Shown here one piece after another: positions 7,133-15,795 of a stretch of DNA of 64,000 bases; the first letter of the stretch is position 1, and the number at the start of each line of letters is the position of its first letter. A program made the position numbers and the translations under genes. This DNA is from an uncultured Prevotella sp. (GTDB taxonomy: Bacteria > Bacteroidota > Bacteroidia > Bacteroidales > Bacteroidaceae), in the NCBI GenBank assembly GCA_934272845.1, contig CAKQSF010000001.1, positions 1 through 64,000 on the forward strand, written 5' to 3'. Under the pieces are notes generated by a model. The model ran no database searches. It saw only the letters and a program-made list of their open reading frames with translations, and had not been told where the DNA came from.

Positions 7133-8674
7133 TTAACTCCAAAAACTTGTATAACCCGAAACGAGTTTGCCTTTCATCTCCTTCAGTTTCGCCAAGGATA
7201 TGGACATTATGGTATTTTCTTCTCCCGACACAGCCTTCAATCCTTCTTCTATAGTCTTGCTTAAACGGTCAAGAAATTCATCGCTTACCTTTGTGTCGTC
7301 TCCCTCAATGCGTGACAACACTTTCATACTGGTAATCTCGTCCAAAGCACGGGCTATGACATAGTCTTGCTTCAAGTCATTGCCATTCTCATCTTTGGAA
7401 TATGGTAAGTTGTTCACCACATAGAGGAGAAACTCGTTGCGTGTACGATAGGCAACCTTGAATGGTGTGCCTTCCAATACGTCATTTACCTTTTGCAAAT
7501 AGCCAAGCGCAATGTCGCAAACATCGGTGTAGTCGTTGTAAACATCCACGCCTTCCACGGCAGATCCGACAAGCTCCGCATTACCCAACTTGCCAATGCT
7601 TTCATGGCGTTTGGTCAGACCGCCATGCAAGTTCACTTCGTTCATCTCTATGGTCATTGCACGGTCGAGCACCTTGCGAGAGAACGAGAAAGTTGTTTCG
7701 TCCATATTCACTGTACCTACAACTATTAGGTTTTGAGGGATACAGATTCCTTCCTCATAGAATTGTTTGCGAATGTCCTCATTAGAAGTCAGTGATGCAG
7801 TAAGATTGAAATACCACTCCTCGTCAGCCTTTTCTACTATCGGGTCTGTAGTCACAGTGCCATCCTCATGGCTCTTGCGAGACTCTATCACACTCAGATA
7901 TTCGGCAAAGTATTGCTCCACAGGGGCAAGGTTCATCTCGTCTAAGCACAGAAAGTATGGAGTTTCGATGTCTTCCCACGCTTTGGCAATGAACTTCAAA
8001 AACTCTCCTGCTACAAACTCAGCCTTTCCACTGACACGGCTCACATAGCCTATCAAGTCACTTGAGTCATGCCAATTGGGCTTCACCTGCACCATTTGGA
8101 AGTTCTTGGGCTTTTGTGCCTTGTAGTCATCTGAGCCTTCATCCCAACAAGCTCTTGCTAATTCTCGCACAATTCGGCTTTTGCCTGTGCCAGATATTCC
8201 AGCAAGCAAGAGGAATGGCTTGGACTTGATTGCGGTGATGTAGGGGCGATAGGTTGAATATAGCACTCCAGATGGAACTTTATTTATAGTTTTCTGGTCT
8301 GGATAATTAGAAATTTCTTCAATTTTCTCATGCATAAAGTATGAACGAGCCTTGATAAAACAAACATAATGGATTATGCTGCCAGACCGCCAGCCTTGGT
8401 TCTTTTCATTATCATGTTTTATGAAATATTCATCATTCAGTAATGTGTCAGCAATGTTTTCAACTTCATTTGGAGAAGTGATGTCATACATACTTTTTAT
8501 TTGTTTCCAGATTTCTGGATTGTAGTCAAAAAGCCTATCGACCTCCAGAAAAGCCAAAAAACTTTGAACTGCTGTAGGTTGTAAATTGAAACCTTTATCT
8601 GTCCTTCGAGAGGACCTTGCAATGTTTGAAAGATAATATGTAAATTCTTTTTTTATTCTTTGTCTGGAATCCAT
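7133..8674 (-). CDS. McrB-like AAA+ ATPase of a restriction system
   Basis: Walker A is LLLAGISGTGKSRIVREL and Walker B is YFLCLDEMNLAPVEQYFAEY, the typical McrB signature; a later block reads VVGTVNMDETTFSFSRKVLDRA. The first 140 residues form a family-variable N-terminal domain likely to recognise DNA or the target site. In McrBC/LlaJI systems the protein forms a ring motor (GTP in McrB) that translocates DNA and activates the McrC-like nuclease. At 513 residues it is complete. It begins 35 bp after the truncated methylase gene and is followed by the DUF2357 nuclease, giving the order methylase - motor - nuclease. Confidence 0.9.
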   Translation of the reverse strand: MDSRQRIKKEFTYYLSNIARSSRRTDKGFNLQPTAVQSFLAFLEVDRLFDYNPEIWKQIKSMYDITSPNEVENIADTLLNDEYFIKHDNEKNQGWRSGSIIHYVCFIKARSYFMHEKIEEISNYPDQKTINKVPSGVLYSTYRPYITAIKSKPFLLLAGISGTGKSRIVRELARACWDEGSDDYKAQKPKNFQMVQVKPNWHDSSDLIGYVSRVSGKAEFVAGEFLKFIAKAWEDIETPYFLCLDEMNLAPVEQYFAEYLSVIESRKSHEDGTVTTDPIVEKADEEWYFNLTASLTSNEDIRKQFYEEGICIPQNLIVVGTVNMDETTFSFSRKVLDRAMTIEMNEVNLHGGLTKRHESIGKLGNAELVGSAVEGVDVYNDYTDVCDIALGYLQKVNDVLEGTPFKVAYRTRNEFLLYVVNNLPYSKDENGNDLKQDYVIARALDEITSMKVLSRIEGDDTKVSDEFLDRLSKTIEEGLKAVSGEENTIMSISLAKLKEMKGKLVSGYTSFWS

Positions 8675-8709
8675 AATTAGTTTTTTGACGATTAGTAAAT
8701 TGGAAAATG

Positions 8710-9399
8710 TTAAGCAACCATTAAAGCCAACACCTTCACGCCTTTATTTTCTTCGAAATATTCGCTATTTGTATAATCCTCTAAGAAATCATACATTTTA
8801 TATTTGAGAGGAATTGGGGCGGGATATTTGAATTTTGTCTTTTTCTTAAAGCCGACACAATATAAGCGTTCTCTTGTCTGCGGTATGCCATAATCTCTTG
8901 CGTTTAGAAGTTGATAATGTACATCATATCCGCAATAATCCTTGAATGTATTGTATATTACCTCCCATGTGCGACCTTGGTCATGCTTAAATAACCCCTG
9001 CACATTTTCAAAGATAAAGACCTTTGGCTGGCATTCTTTCACGACTCTTGCAAATTCTCTAAACAGCGTTCCTCGTGTATCATCAAACCCTCGTTGTTCT
9101 CCAACAATAGAGAATGCTTGGCAAGGAGCTCCACCAACAAATAAATCCACTTTACCTTTGTATGGTCTTGCATTTAAATTATGTATATCCGTGTGCCATT
9201 GCTCTTCTGAGATTTTGTAATTTGCGAAATATGCCTTTTTACAATTTGCATCTATATCACCAGCAAATACAATTTCTACATTCAGATTTAATCTTTTGAA
9301 TGCATATTCTATTGCTCCTATACCACTAAAAGATGTTGCAAGGCGAATAGTCCTGTTTGGATAAGAAAACTCCCTATCCACCCACGACTCACCTTGCAA
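8710..9399 (-). CDS. C5-cytosine DNA methyltransferase, C-terminally truncated
   Basis: Motifs I (SFSGIGAIEYAF), IV (GGAPCQAFSIVGEQRG, with catalytic Cys), VI (FIFENVQGL) and VIII (ARDYGIPQTRERLYCVGF) are all present and in order. The protein ends at residue 229, shortly after NKGVKVLALMVA. Full-length relatives continue with a target-recognition domain and motifs IX and X for another 100 or more residues. Only 35 bp separate its stop from the motor gene, so the missing part is not nearby in another frame. No ATG is available before motif I, and TTG at 9399 is the best start. The enzyme should be unable to recognise its site unless another subunit supplies that function. Confidence 0.88.
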   Translation of the reverse strand: MQGESWVDREFSYPNRTIRLATSFSGIGAIEYAFKRLNLNVEIVFAGDIDANCKKAYFANYKISEEQWHTDIHNLNARPYKGKVDLFVGGAPCQAFSIVGEQRGFDDTRGTLFREFARVVKECQPKVFIFENVQGLFKHDQGRTWEVIYNTFKDYCGYDVHYQLLNARDYGIPQTRERLYCVGFKKKTKFKYPAPIPLKYKMYDFLEDYTNSEYFEENKGVKVLALMVA

Positions 9400-9446
9400 G
9401 TCTAAATTAGCTTGCGTATTCTGTATGTTTTTATGCTCTGTTATTG

Positions 9447-9605
9447 TTATTTTTCAGCCCAATCTTTTAAATTATCTCTCACTACCGATAGAAAATTGAT
9501 TTCGTCAGCAACATCTTCTTGCGAGAAGTTTTCAGAGAGGGTTGAAATAACCTCGCTAATTTTATTTATCTGCTCTTGTAGCAATTCTTGTTTATTCTTT
9601 TCCAT
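9447..9605 (-). CDS. Small acidic helical protein, 52 aa
   Basis: The ATG at 9605 lies 4 bp after the stop of the XRE regulator and gives MEKNKQELLQEQINK through DNLKDWAEK. It is highly charged and likely one or two helices. Small genes of this kind often sit between an XRE gene and a methylase in Bacteroidetes restriction islands, but I do not know its role. Its spacing supports co-transcription with the regulator, the methylase and the McrBC-like genes. It is too short for a confident family call. Confidence 0.6.
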   Translation of the reverse strand: MEKNKQELLQEQINKISEVISTLSENFSQEDVADEINFLSVVRDNLKDWAEK

Positions 9606-9609
9606 TGTT

Positions 9610-9867
9610 CTATTGTTCAATGTTATTTGGCAATTTAATATAAACCATAGTAGAATCCTCCATTGTTGATTGCAAAAGGTCTTTCGCATCGACTTTAAGC
9701 ACTTTTGCAATTTCCACAAGGGTTTCTATTGATGGTTGAGAACGATTAGTACACCATTTCGAGATGGTGGCATCGCCTTTTCCTAGTTGTTCGGCAAGCC
9801 ATTTATTGCTTTTCCCTTTTTCTGCCAGAACAACTTTAATTCGGTTTAGTGCTTTATTATCAGACAT
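9610..9867 (-). CDS. XRE-family regulator of the restriction operon
   Basis: This 85-residue protein has a classic helix-turn-helix: LAEQLGKGDATISKWCTN followed by PSIETLVEIAKVL. It is the first gene of a minus-strand run: XRE, 52-aa protein, methylase, McrB-like motor and DUF2357 nuclease. Small XRE proteins in this place act like controller proteins that delay or limit restriction expression. A Bacteroidetes -7 element (TACCTTTG) lies about 30 bp upstream. It is intact, whereas the methylase it should help balance is truncated. Confidence 0.85.
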   Translation of the reverse strand: MSDNKALNRIKVVLAEKGKSNKWLAEQLGKGDATISKWCTNRSQPSIETLVEIAKVLKVDAKDLLQSTMEDSTMVYIKLPNNIEQ

Positions 9868-9896
9868 AACTATTTCATTTTATAAAATTCATGTTA

Positions 9897-9904
9897 CAAA
9901 GGTA
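9897..9904 (-). promoter_or_regulatory. -7 element of the restriction operon promoter
   Basis: On the minus strand this reads TACCTTTG, matching TAnnTTTG, 30 bp ahead of the XRE start at 9867. A clear -33 TTTG box is not visible, which would suit a regulated promoter. Confidence 0.5.
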
Positions 9905-10003
9905 TTGCTTTTGTATGAGAAAATTCCCTAAAACGATAAATATTTTCCTTCAAGGTGAAATATTTTCTGCTTTTTGACCGTGAAACATAAATTTAGAGGC
10001 ACA

Positions 10004-10043
10004 CAAAAAAGACCTGTATGCTATAATTGCAGACAGGTCTAAT
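10004..10043 (-). terminator. Rho-independent terminator (minus strand)
   Basis: AGACCTGT (10010-10017) and ACAGGTCT (10033-10040) form the stem. On the minus strand it is followed by TTTTTT. It lies just after the OmpA-like remnant. Confidence 0.75.
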
Positions 10044-10067
10044 TTGGGAGAAGAGAAAAAGTGAGGA

Positions 10068-10403
10068 CTATTGACTCAACAAGATTATGGCAAAACGATT
10101 GGCTTCTTTCGGTGAAAACTGGTTAATTCCGCCTAAACTGGTGGCTTTCATGTAATCTTTACTTACTCCTCGTTTCATCAACTGTTTACAGATGTACTTG
10201 GCTCTTTCAATACTCAGGTGGCGGTTGCGCTTGTTGGAGCCTGTTGCTTTGTCAGCAGCTCCAGATATGTGGATGATCAAGTTTTGCTCTTTCGCAATCT
10301 TGGCTATTTCATCGAGATTGACCAATTGGGATTTATCCACCAATTTGGCTGTGTTCAACTTGAAGTAGAAGTAAATGGGAACACCTATAGTTACTTTACT
10401 CAA
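10068..10403 (-). pseudogene. OmpA-like C-terminal domain remnant
   Basis: The frame opens at TTG 10403 and encodes an OmpA/MotB-type peptidoglycan-binding fold: IYFYFKLNTAKLVDK, then IAKEQNLIIHISGAADKA, then RAKYICKQLMKRGV and ANRFAIILLSQ. No signal peptide or beta-barrel precedes it. A stop codon lies just upstream in frame. Further upstream another frame encodes an acidic fragment (DDGDELTIQIIENDKRLATL) that ends in TGA near 10419. Complete relatives have an N-terminal export signal and a longer ectodomain, so this looks like the tail of a broken gene. A terminator follows it. Confidence 0.65.
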
Positions 10404-10657
10404 GCGGATTTAGATTTCACGCTGTTTGAGCATACGCTTTTAGGGTGGCCAACCGCTTATCGTTTTCAATAATCTGGATGGTCAGCTCATCGCCATCATC
10501 ATCCTTTTCGTCACCAGTATCATCTTGATCCTACATTATTCATAAGTCCTACATAAAAGCAGAAGGAATGGAACTGATTTTTTACAGTATTGTAACACGA
10601 ATACTGCAATAAGTTCATGGGGGCTACGTTTATGTATATAGACTAATCATCACAACT

Positions 10658-11074
10658 ATGTGGAAATATTATGCTTTATTGTCAGCCTTCTTTGCCGCAC
10701 TGACGGCAGTCTTCGCCAAGATTGGAGTGAAATATGTTGATTCTGACCTCGCTACGGCTATCCGTACAACAGTCATTCTACTCATCACATGGGGCATTGC
10801 CATATTGGGCAACCATACGTGCGACTTTCGGTGCGTTTCATCGCGCACATGGGTGTTCCTCATTCTTTCAGGAGCAGCTACTGGTCTGTCATGGCTCTTT
10901 TATTTCAGAGCCTTGCAGCTGGGTGATGTATCTCGTGTTGCACCCATTGACAAACTCAGTGTGGTAATCACCATCTGCCTGTCGTTCATGTTCTTGAAAG
11001 AACCGATAAACGCTAAAGTCATTGTGGGTGCATTGCTGATAACTGCCGGCAGTATCGTCATGCTTTATAAATAA
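10658..11074 (+). CDS. EamA-family (DMT superfamily) small permease
   Basis: The 138-residue protein is almost entirely hydrophobic, with about five membrane segments, and shows the EamA single-domain pattern: YYALLSAFFAALTAVFAKIG at the start, FYFRALQLGDVSRVAPIDKL in the middle, and KVIVGALLITAGSIVMLYK at the end. Single-domain members act as dimers and export small metabolites; the substrate is unknown. It is complete, unlike its neighbours on both sides, and may be part of the old chromosomal backbone inside the island. Confidence 0.88.
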   Translation: MWKYYALLSAFFAALTAVFAKIGVKYVDSDLATAIRTTVILLITWGIAILGNHTCDFRCVSSRTWVFLILSGAATGLSWLFYFRALQLGDVSRVAPIDKLSVVITICLSFMFLKEPINAKVIVGALLITAGSIVMLYK

Positions 11075-11105
11075 TGGAAATATAGGATTTTTTGTTTACC
11101 ATGCA

Positions 11106-11529
11106 ATGCGCTACACGTTTAATATGACGAAGCGGACTAAACAGCGTATAGCTTTAATCATCTGCGTTTTTGTTGTCAGCAATAATAATATGACGGCGGA
11201 AGAGTTGAACTACAGCATACCAGTTGTCAATCAACTAGGTCAACCTTCGTCAAAGGTAGAAAGCAAATTGGACAAGTTCTCTTCATCCCGACTGTATCAG
11301 ATGACATAGCGACCATACCGACGATTATATGCAGTTTGTACCAACAGCAGTAATGCTCGGACTGAAGACAGCTGGCGTAGAAGGACGCATTTGCGGCCAT
11401 GTTTATGGGCGGTGTAGTGAACAAACATCCTTAATCCACCGATATGATGGGTCTAAAGTTGCCGTTCAGCATCACTGATACATTCAACTCTTACGCCACG
11501 GATGGAATCTGCAAAGCATATTCCCTTGT
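11106..11529 (+). pseudogene. Degenerate fragments, possibly a PAP2-type phosphatase gene
   Basis: A short frame from 11106 has a hydrophobic start (IALIICVFVVSNNN) and stops near 11309. In another frame, 11319-11390 reads TDDYMQFVPTAVMLGLKTAG, like the segment before the catalytic part of Bacteroidetes PAP2 phosphatases. A third frame near 11440 reads MMGLKLPFSITDTF. No frame is long enough to be a working gene, and the frames do not join. This looks like a decayed exported-protein gene; the PAP2 label is weak. Confidence 0.35.
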
Positions 11530-13608
11530 TCATGACATTTCGGTATTTTCGTAGATAATCTTAATCTGTTTTAACAGTAAAGTATCATTGAAATCCATTT
11601 CTTGGGCATACCTATTAATCTCTTGGTCATATGTAAAGTTAAATCTGTCTGCTATAATCTTCAATCCAGACTCTGTATCTGCGCCATCACCACGTTTGAA
11701 CAACTCGATACGATACTTTTTGCCAATTTCTTTGTCTTCTTGGATATAGAGAATATCCATAGAAAACAACTTGTTGTCTATGACCACACATGAATGTTCC
11801 CAATTTGGGTAGTACCAAAGATGCCATTTGCCTTCAATCAGTTCTGTACTCAGGATGTTATTACACTCTTTCCGTAGAACTTGATATATGTGCATGACTT
11901 TTACCGCTAATGGCTTAGCCCAATGATTCTTCACTAATAGTTGTCCAAACTTCTTGTGTGGATAAATGTGCTTTGTATTAAGATATTCAAGCATCTCTGG
12001 TTCTTCTACAAATTCCGCCCAATCCTTTTTAGGGTCGTGCGCAGAGATAAATCTGCTACAATAATCTTCTACAGACTCTGAACCTTCAATTCCAAGTATA
12101 AATTCTTTGAGTTTTTCTTCATTAGTAATGAATATAGCCATCCATTCTTCTCGTGTATACCCGAAATTAGTCCCATTAAGAGGATAATCAGTCAAATCAA
12201 GGCATAGAAAAGTACGTATAACGAGATCGGTACAACATCCTTTGTCGGAACTCTCTGCAAAGAATCTAATAAAGTTGGTGTGCAAAAGTCGGAAATCATC
12301 CAACATGAATACTCCGTTCTTTGTTGCCCATGAAATTAGTGGTCGTATGTTGCCATTCCAAAATACAGTTCCTTGGACAGACCACAAAGCACGTTCAGTT
12401 TTTTCACCTTGCTGGTTACAAATTTTCACCTTAACAAGTTCATGACCATTGATAATTTTTTCATCCTCTATCACATAATCATAGAATCCATTAGTAGATA
12501 GTCTGTAACCGTTCAGAAATTCCAAGAATGCTTTATGGCTATTTATCTTGTTCCGTCTAACTTGGTTCTTTATAGTATTGAATACACGCTCAAACTCAAA
12601 CTCAGATTCCTGACCTTTGACTCTTTCTGTCAACAAGGCTTTCAAAACAAAGAAATTCTGATCGGATTTCGAATCACCATAAAGTCTGTCGATTTCATCC
12701 GAAAAATCTTCGTTGTTTATACCTGAGAGATACATTACGGCCTTCATGTATTGCTCAAGATCTACAAGCGTAATGTTAGCATCGTCTTTTCCTGCCTGAA
12801 TATTGTTGTGCTCACCTTTGGTTAAAAGTTCCGACACAATACGAATAATATTGTTCATGGCAACATCGACAGACTTGATATTGCGATTTTTCCGATGAAC
12901 ATAGAAAAACTCTTCCCATTCATCCCAAAGTTTGCCGTATTTTTCCTTTTGGTCTGTCTCTAATTTTGAAAACAAACGAGGTTTTATTTGTTCGTTATCG
13001 GACAACTTTTCGCCTCTACTGTTCATTGTAATATATAATTCCTCACCTTGTGAAGTTTGCTCCACAGCAAAATACCAAAAAGTTACCTTTTCAAGAACGT
13101 CTTTATATTTCAATTCGGATAAAGATAAAACATTGAATATTTTAATGGTTCCCAGAATAGCTTTGATGGTAACATCATTGTTGTAGGCTCGTTTGTACCA
13201 TATCTGTTTTTCTATTTCGTCTGCATCTGTCAATCGAGAAACAAAAAGATGGCGCATAAACGAAACAGTTGTAGTTCTTACACGATAAGCAAAAGCCGGA
13301 ACGGTATCATTTATCCGTAGTAATTGTACAAACTCCCGATGCAGACTTTCATTTCTGGCAGCAAGCACATAAAGCAACAGAATGATTGTGGTAAACCGTT
13401 GCTGACCGTCTATAATATGATATTCTGTACCATTTTTGTAGGAATACAAGAATCCGATGTTTGCTTCACCATTCTTGATACTTTCAACGAGGTCGTGAAT
13501 GAATGTTTCAACAACGTATTTGTTGTTTCCCCAAACGTATTCACGCTGTATCTCTGGCACTACCAAATTGTAGTTTTGTAGAAGATTGTTTATACTGTTC
13601 TTTTCCAT
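11530..13608 (-). CDS. DUF262 (GmrS/ParB-like) domain protein, 692 aa
   Basis: The N-terminus carries both DUF262 signatures: VPEIQREYVWG (QR-x-Y-x-W) and YHIIDGQQRFTTI (DGQQR). In GmrSD, BrxU and SspE systems this fold binds and hydrolyses nucleotides and switches a nuclease on DNA. The rest, about 550 residues, is helical and ends in a separate domain (KWHLWYYPNWEHSCVVIDN). I see no canonical HNH or DUF1524 motif in it. It starts 2 bp after the stop of the upstream DUF262 gene, so the two are almost certainly co-translated. A paired DUF262 arrangement with only one HNH-like partner suggests a two-component defence system. Confidence 0.8.
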   Translation of the reverse strand: MEKNSINNLLQNYNLVVPEIQREYVWGNNKYVVETFIHDLVESIKNGEANIGFLYSYKNGTEYHIIDGQQRFTTIILLLYVLAARNESLHREFVQLLRINDTVPAFAYRVRTTTVSFMRHLFVSRLTDADEIEKQIWYKRAYNNDVTIKAILGTIKIFNVLSLSELKYKDVLEKVTFWYFAVEQTSQGEELYITMNSRGEKLSDNEQIKPRLFSKLETDQKEKYGKLWDEWEEFFYVHRKNRNIKSVDVAMNNIIRIVSELLTKGEHNNIQAGKDDANITLVDLEQYMKAVMYLSGINNEDFSDEIDRLYGDSKSDQNFFVLKALLTERVKGQESEFEFERVFNTIKNQVRRNKINSHKAFLEFLNGYRLSTNGFYDYVIEDEKIINGHELVKVKICNQQGEKTERALWSVQGTVFWNGNIRPLISWATKNGVFMLDDFRLLHTNFIRFFAESSDKGCCTDLVIRTFLCLDLTDYPLNGTNFGYTREEWMAIFITNEEKLKEFILGIEGSESVEDYCSRFISAHDPKKDWAEFVEEPEMLEYLNTKHIYPHKKFGQLLVKNHWAKPLAVKVMHIYQVLRKECNNILSTELIEGKWHLWYYPNWEHSCVVIDNKLFSMDILYIQEDKEIGKKYRIELFKRGDGADTESGLKIIADRFNFTYDQEINRYAQEMDFNDTLLLKQIKIIYENTEMS

Positions 13609-13610
13609 AT

Positions 13611-15371
13611 TTATGCGTTTAGATAATCATTAATGCGTGCAGCGAGTTTACCCGCAGTTCGCTTTATATCCTCATCATCCCAAAACAATTCACCATCATT
13701 TGTCAAATTATTGAGTTTGGAACGGAATACGTCAAATGTATATGGACGAATATGTGCATTACATTCAAGGACATATTCACTCATAATTCGGTCTATTTTT
13801 AAATACAATTTTGCATTACCATAACTTCTGTTCACCTTTTGGTGTAAAAGAACAATATTGCCAATTGAATTTAAGCCATGCTTGTTTTCTTCTACCAATT
13901 GACTTTTTTCTTCTTCGGTAAGAGTTTCTTTTTGGTCAGAGAGGTTTATTGTCTGAGAACGAAGATGTTCCTTGTCTTCAAGTGCACTGCATTTCAAGTC
14001 ATCAATTTCTACACGACGTACACGTTCCTTACCATTAAACTCAACAGGCAGGATATCTGCAAGTGGTAGCAACTTTGTTGTAAAATCTGCTTTGTACCAA
14101 TTGTATTCTATATTTCTAATACAGCCAAGCAGTTCCTCAAACCCATCTTCAGAGTTTTCTGCAAATGAATTTATTAACTGTTTCTTTATCTCGCCCTTCA
14201 ATTTATAGATAAACTCGGTCTTAGTTTTACATCCTTTCCACATTTCCCAAATATAGGAAAATGTAAGCTGGGCTGACTTAAAATTGCTCATCAGATATCC
14301 AAGAAGATTGAATATCTCATCCTCCTCAAACCAATCAACCATTGTTTCGTGAAATTCCATAACAGTCGTATATAACTCATAATGATCATTATTCGGTTTT
14401 CCGTCTAAATCAAGACCATTCTCAAACACACGAATATCTATGTCTTTTTGTTCGGCTGAATGTATTTCGCTTTTGTATGCCTCATAAAAAGCGAAATACA
14501 ACAAATCAATTGGATAATCCTTATATTTGAAGTCCTTGTTTTGTGCTATTCTGTTGGGTAAAAGTTGTTCATAGAATGCCTTGACATCCTCTTTGGTCCA
14601 CCATAAGTTTATAGCATCAAGTTCTATACCAAGCCTTATTCTGAAATTACCAATTTTCTCTTTATCTGCATTATATGTAAACCTTTGCTTGGCTGCACGT
14701 GTAATAAGTATAGCGCGTATCAAATCGGCTCCGTCAAGATCTACTTTACCGCCATTGATATTAGCGAAGATATGTTCCTCTTCGTTCGCTTCAACTTTGT
14801 TGACAATAAGTTTGAGGTCATCCAAAACTTTATTAGAGTCTATCTCATTTCCTGCGAGATTCCATTCTGCAATAGCTTTACATACTTGAGCAATATAATA
14901 TTGGTCTTTGGTTGGCATTTGCTCGGGTACGATATCTTTGGTCCAAATTCTTCCCGTCATAACCTCTTCTTGGAGAAATCTGTCGGTTTCTTTCCTAATT
15001 GAGTATTTCAGAATTTCTTGAGGCATTTTGATACCTTTGCCAGTTCTACTTAAGTATGAAAGCAAAATAAATAATGTTGTAAGACGTTGCTGTCCATCTA
15101 TTACGTTTAGGTATTTATTTCCGTTGACACAACATTCAGCTACCGTGATATTCTGCAAACAGTAGAAATCATTGTCGCTGCTTTTCTTGAAGTTTTTCAA
15201 ATCTTCAAGAAGTTGTATCACGTTGTCTAATGTCCACTTATAACCTCTTTGATATTCAGGAATATTATAGAAGACGCAGTCATAGATGCAACAAGAGAAG
15301 ATATCTCTCACGCTATATAGTAATTTTTCTTCTTCCATACTTATTTTTTTATAGATCTGTATTTCTTTCAA
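13611..15371 (-). CDS. DUF262-DUF1524-like protein (GmrSD-type), 586 aa
   Basis: DUF262 motifs are IPEYQRGYKWT and LNVIDGQQRLTTLF in the first 120 residues. The C-terminal part resembles the DUF1524 HNH nuclease: EHLRSQT stands where relatives have EHIxxQ, followed by NSIGNIVLLHQKVNRSYGN. Both Asn positions of the HNH core are visible, so nuclease activity is plausible. Such fusions restrict modified phage DNA (GmrSD type IV) or sense other DNA marks. Its start overlaps the stop of an exonuclease-like remnant (ATGA), and a second DUF262 gene follows after 2 bp. The target is unknown. Confidence 0.82.
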   Translation of the reverse strand: MKEIQIYKKISMEEEKLLYSVRDIFSCCIYDCVFYNIPEYQRGYKWTLDNVIQLLEDLKNFKKSSDNDFYCLQNITVAECCVNGNKYLNVIDGQQRLTTLFILLSYLSRTGKGIKMPQEILKYSIRKETDRFLQEEVMTGRIWTKDIVPEQMPTKDQYYIAQVCKAIAEWNLAGNEIDSNKVLDDLKLIVNKVEANEEEHIFANINGGKVDLDGADLIRAILITRAAKQRFTYNADKEKIGNFRIRLGIELDAINLWWTKEDVKAFYEQLLPNRIAQNKDFKYKDYPIDLLYFAFYEAYKSEIHSAEQKDIDIRVFENGLDLDGKPNNDHYELYTTVMEFHETMVDWFEEDEIFNLLGYLMSNFKSAQLTFSYIWEMWKGCKTKTEFIYKLKGEIKKQLINSFAENSEDGFEELLGCIRNIEYNWYKADFTTKLLPLADILPVEFNGKERVRRVEIDDLKCSALEDKEHLRSQTINLSDQKETLTEEEKSQLVEENKHGLNSIGNIVLLHQKVNRSYGNAKLYLKIDRIMSEYVLECNAHIRPYTFDVFRSKLNNLTNDGELFWDDEDIKRTAGKLAARINDYLNA

Positions 15372-15586
15372 AGTTTACCATTACTGTAGCTCATCTCCGT
15401 CAATTCGCACCAACCTGCATCCTTAATTTCTCTCAGAAACAGGTAGGCGCACATTTCGGCATCAACGCCAGCCCAGTGGTGTTTGCCTTCGGGGATATCG
15501 AACTGGTCGCAGAGGTATGTCTTGATATAGAAAAAGTCTACACCTGTTTCTTCATTGTTAAAAGGTGTAGACTCTTTCTTTATCAA
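15368..15586 (-). pseudogene. C-terminal remnant of a DEDDh (DnaQ-like) exonuclease
   Basis: The sequence GKHHWAGVDAEMCAYLFL carries the ExoIII block H-x-A-x-x-D-A of DnaQ/RNase T-type 3'-5' exonucleases. The first two acidic motifs (DxE and the middle D) are absent, because the open frame only reaches back to about 15655 and has no ATG. The remaining piece ends in TGA overlapping the ATG of the DUF262-DUF1524 gene. The fragment may still be translated from TTG 15586 and serve only for translational coupling, or it may be simple debris. Confidence 0.6.
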
Positions 15587-15603
15587 AACATCTCGCTTTT
15601 TTC

Positions 15604-15756
15604 TTAATTTCCTCCTCTGTCCTTTATTATCATAAATCCTAACTTCAGAATAAGTTTAATAGTTTCTATAGACGTGTTGCGGTCGTATTCCTTCTCCTCT
15701 TCTGATAGTTCCTCATACGGCACGAGGCAAAGATGGTAGAACATATCATACTTCAT
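15604..15756 (-). pseudogene. C-terminal remnant of a RyR-domain protein, 50 aa
   Basis: The frame reads MKYDMFYHLCLVPYEELSEE and then EKEYDRNTSIETIKLILKLG, the end of a prokaryotic RyR domain (usual pattern: LVPYEELPEEEKEYDRNTALETLK). The first half of the domain, with its GWxYG motif, is missing. RyR domains occur in phage-defence and nucleotide-signal proteins. This fragment lies directly upstream of the exonuclease remnant and the DUF262 pair. Confidence 0.6.
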
Positions 15757-15795
15757 TGACGAATGACCGACGTATACTTATATTTCCTCTACCCT

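Noticed and set aside
10414..10530. Separate acidic gene upstream of the OmpA remnant
   Set aside because: The frame has no start codon and is about 38 codons long; treated as debris of the same broken region.
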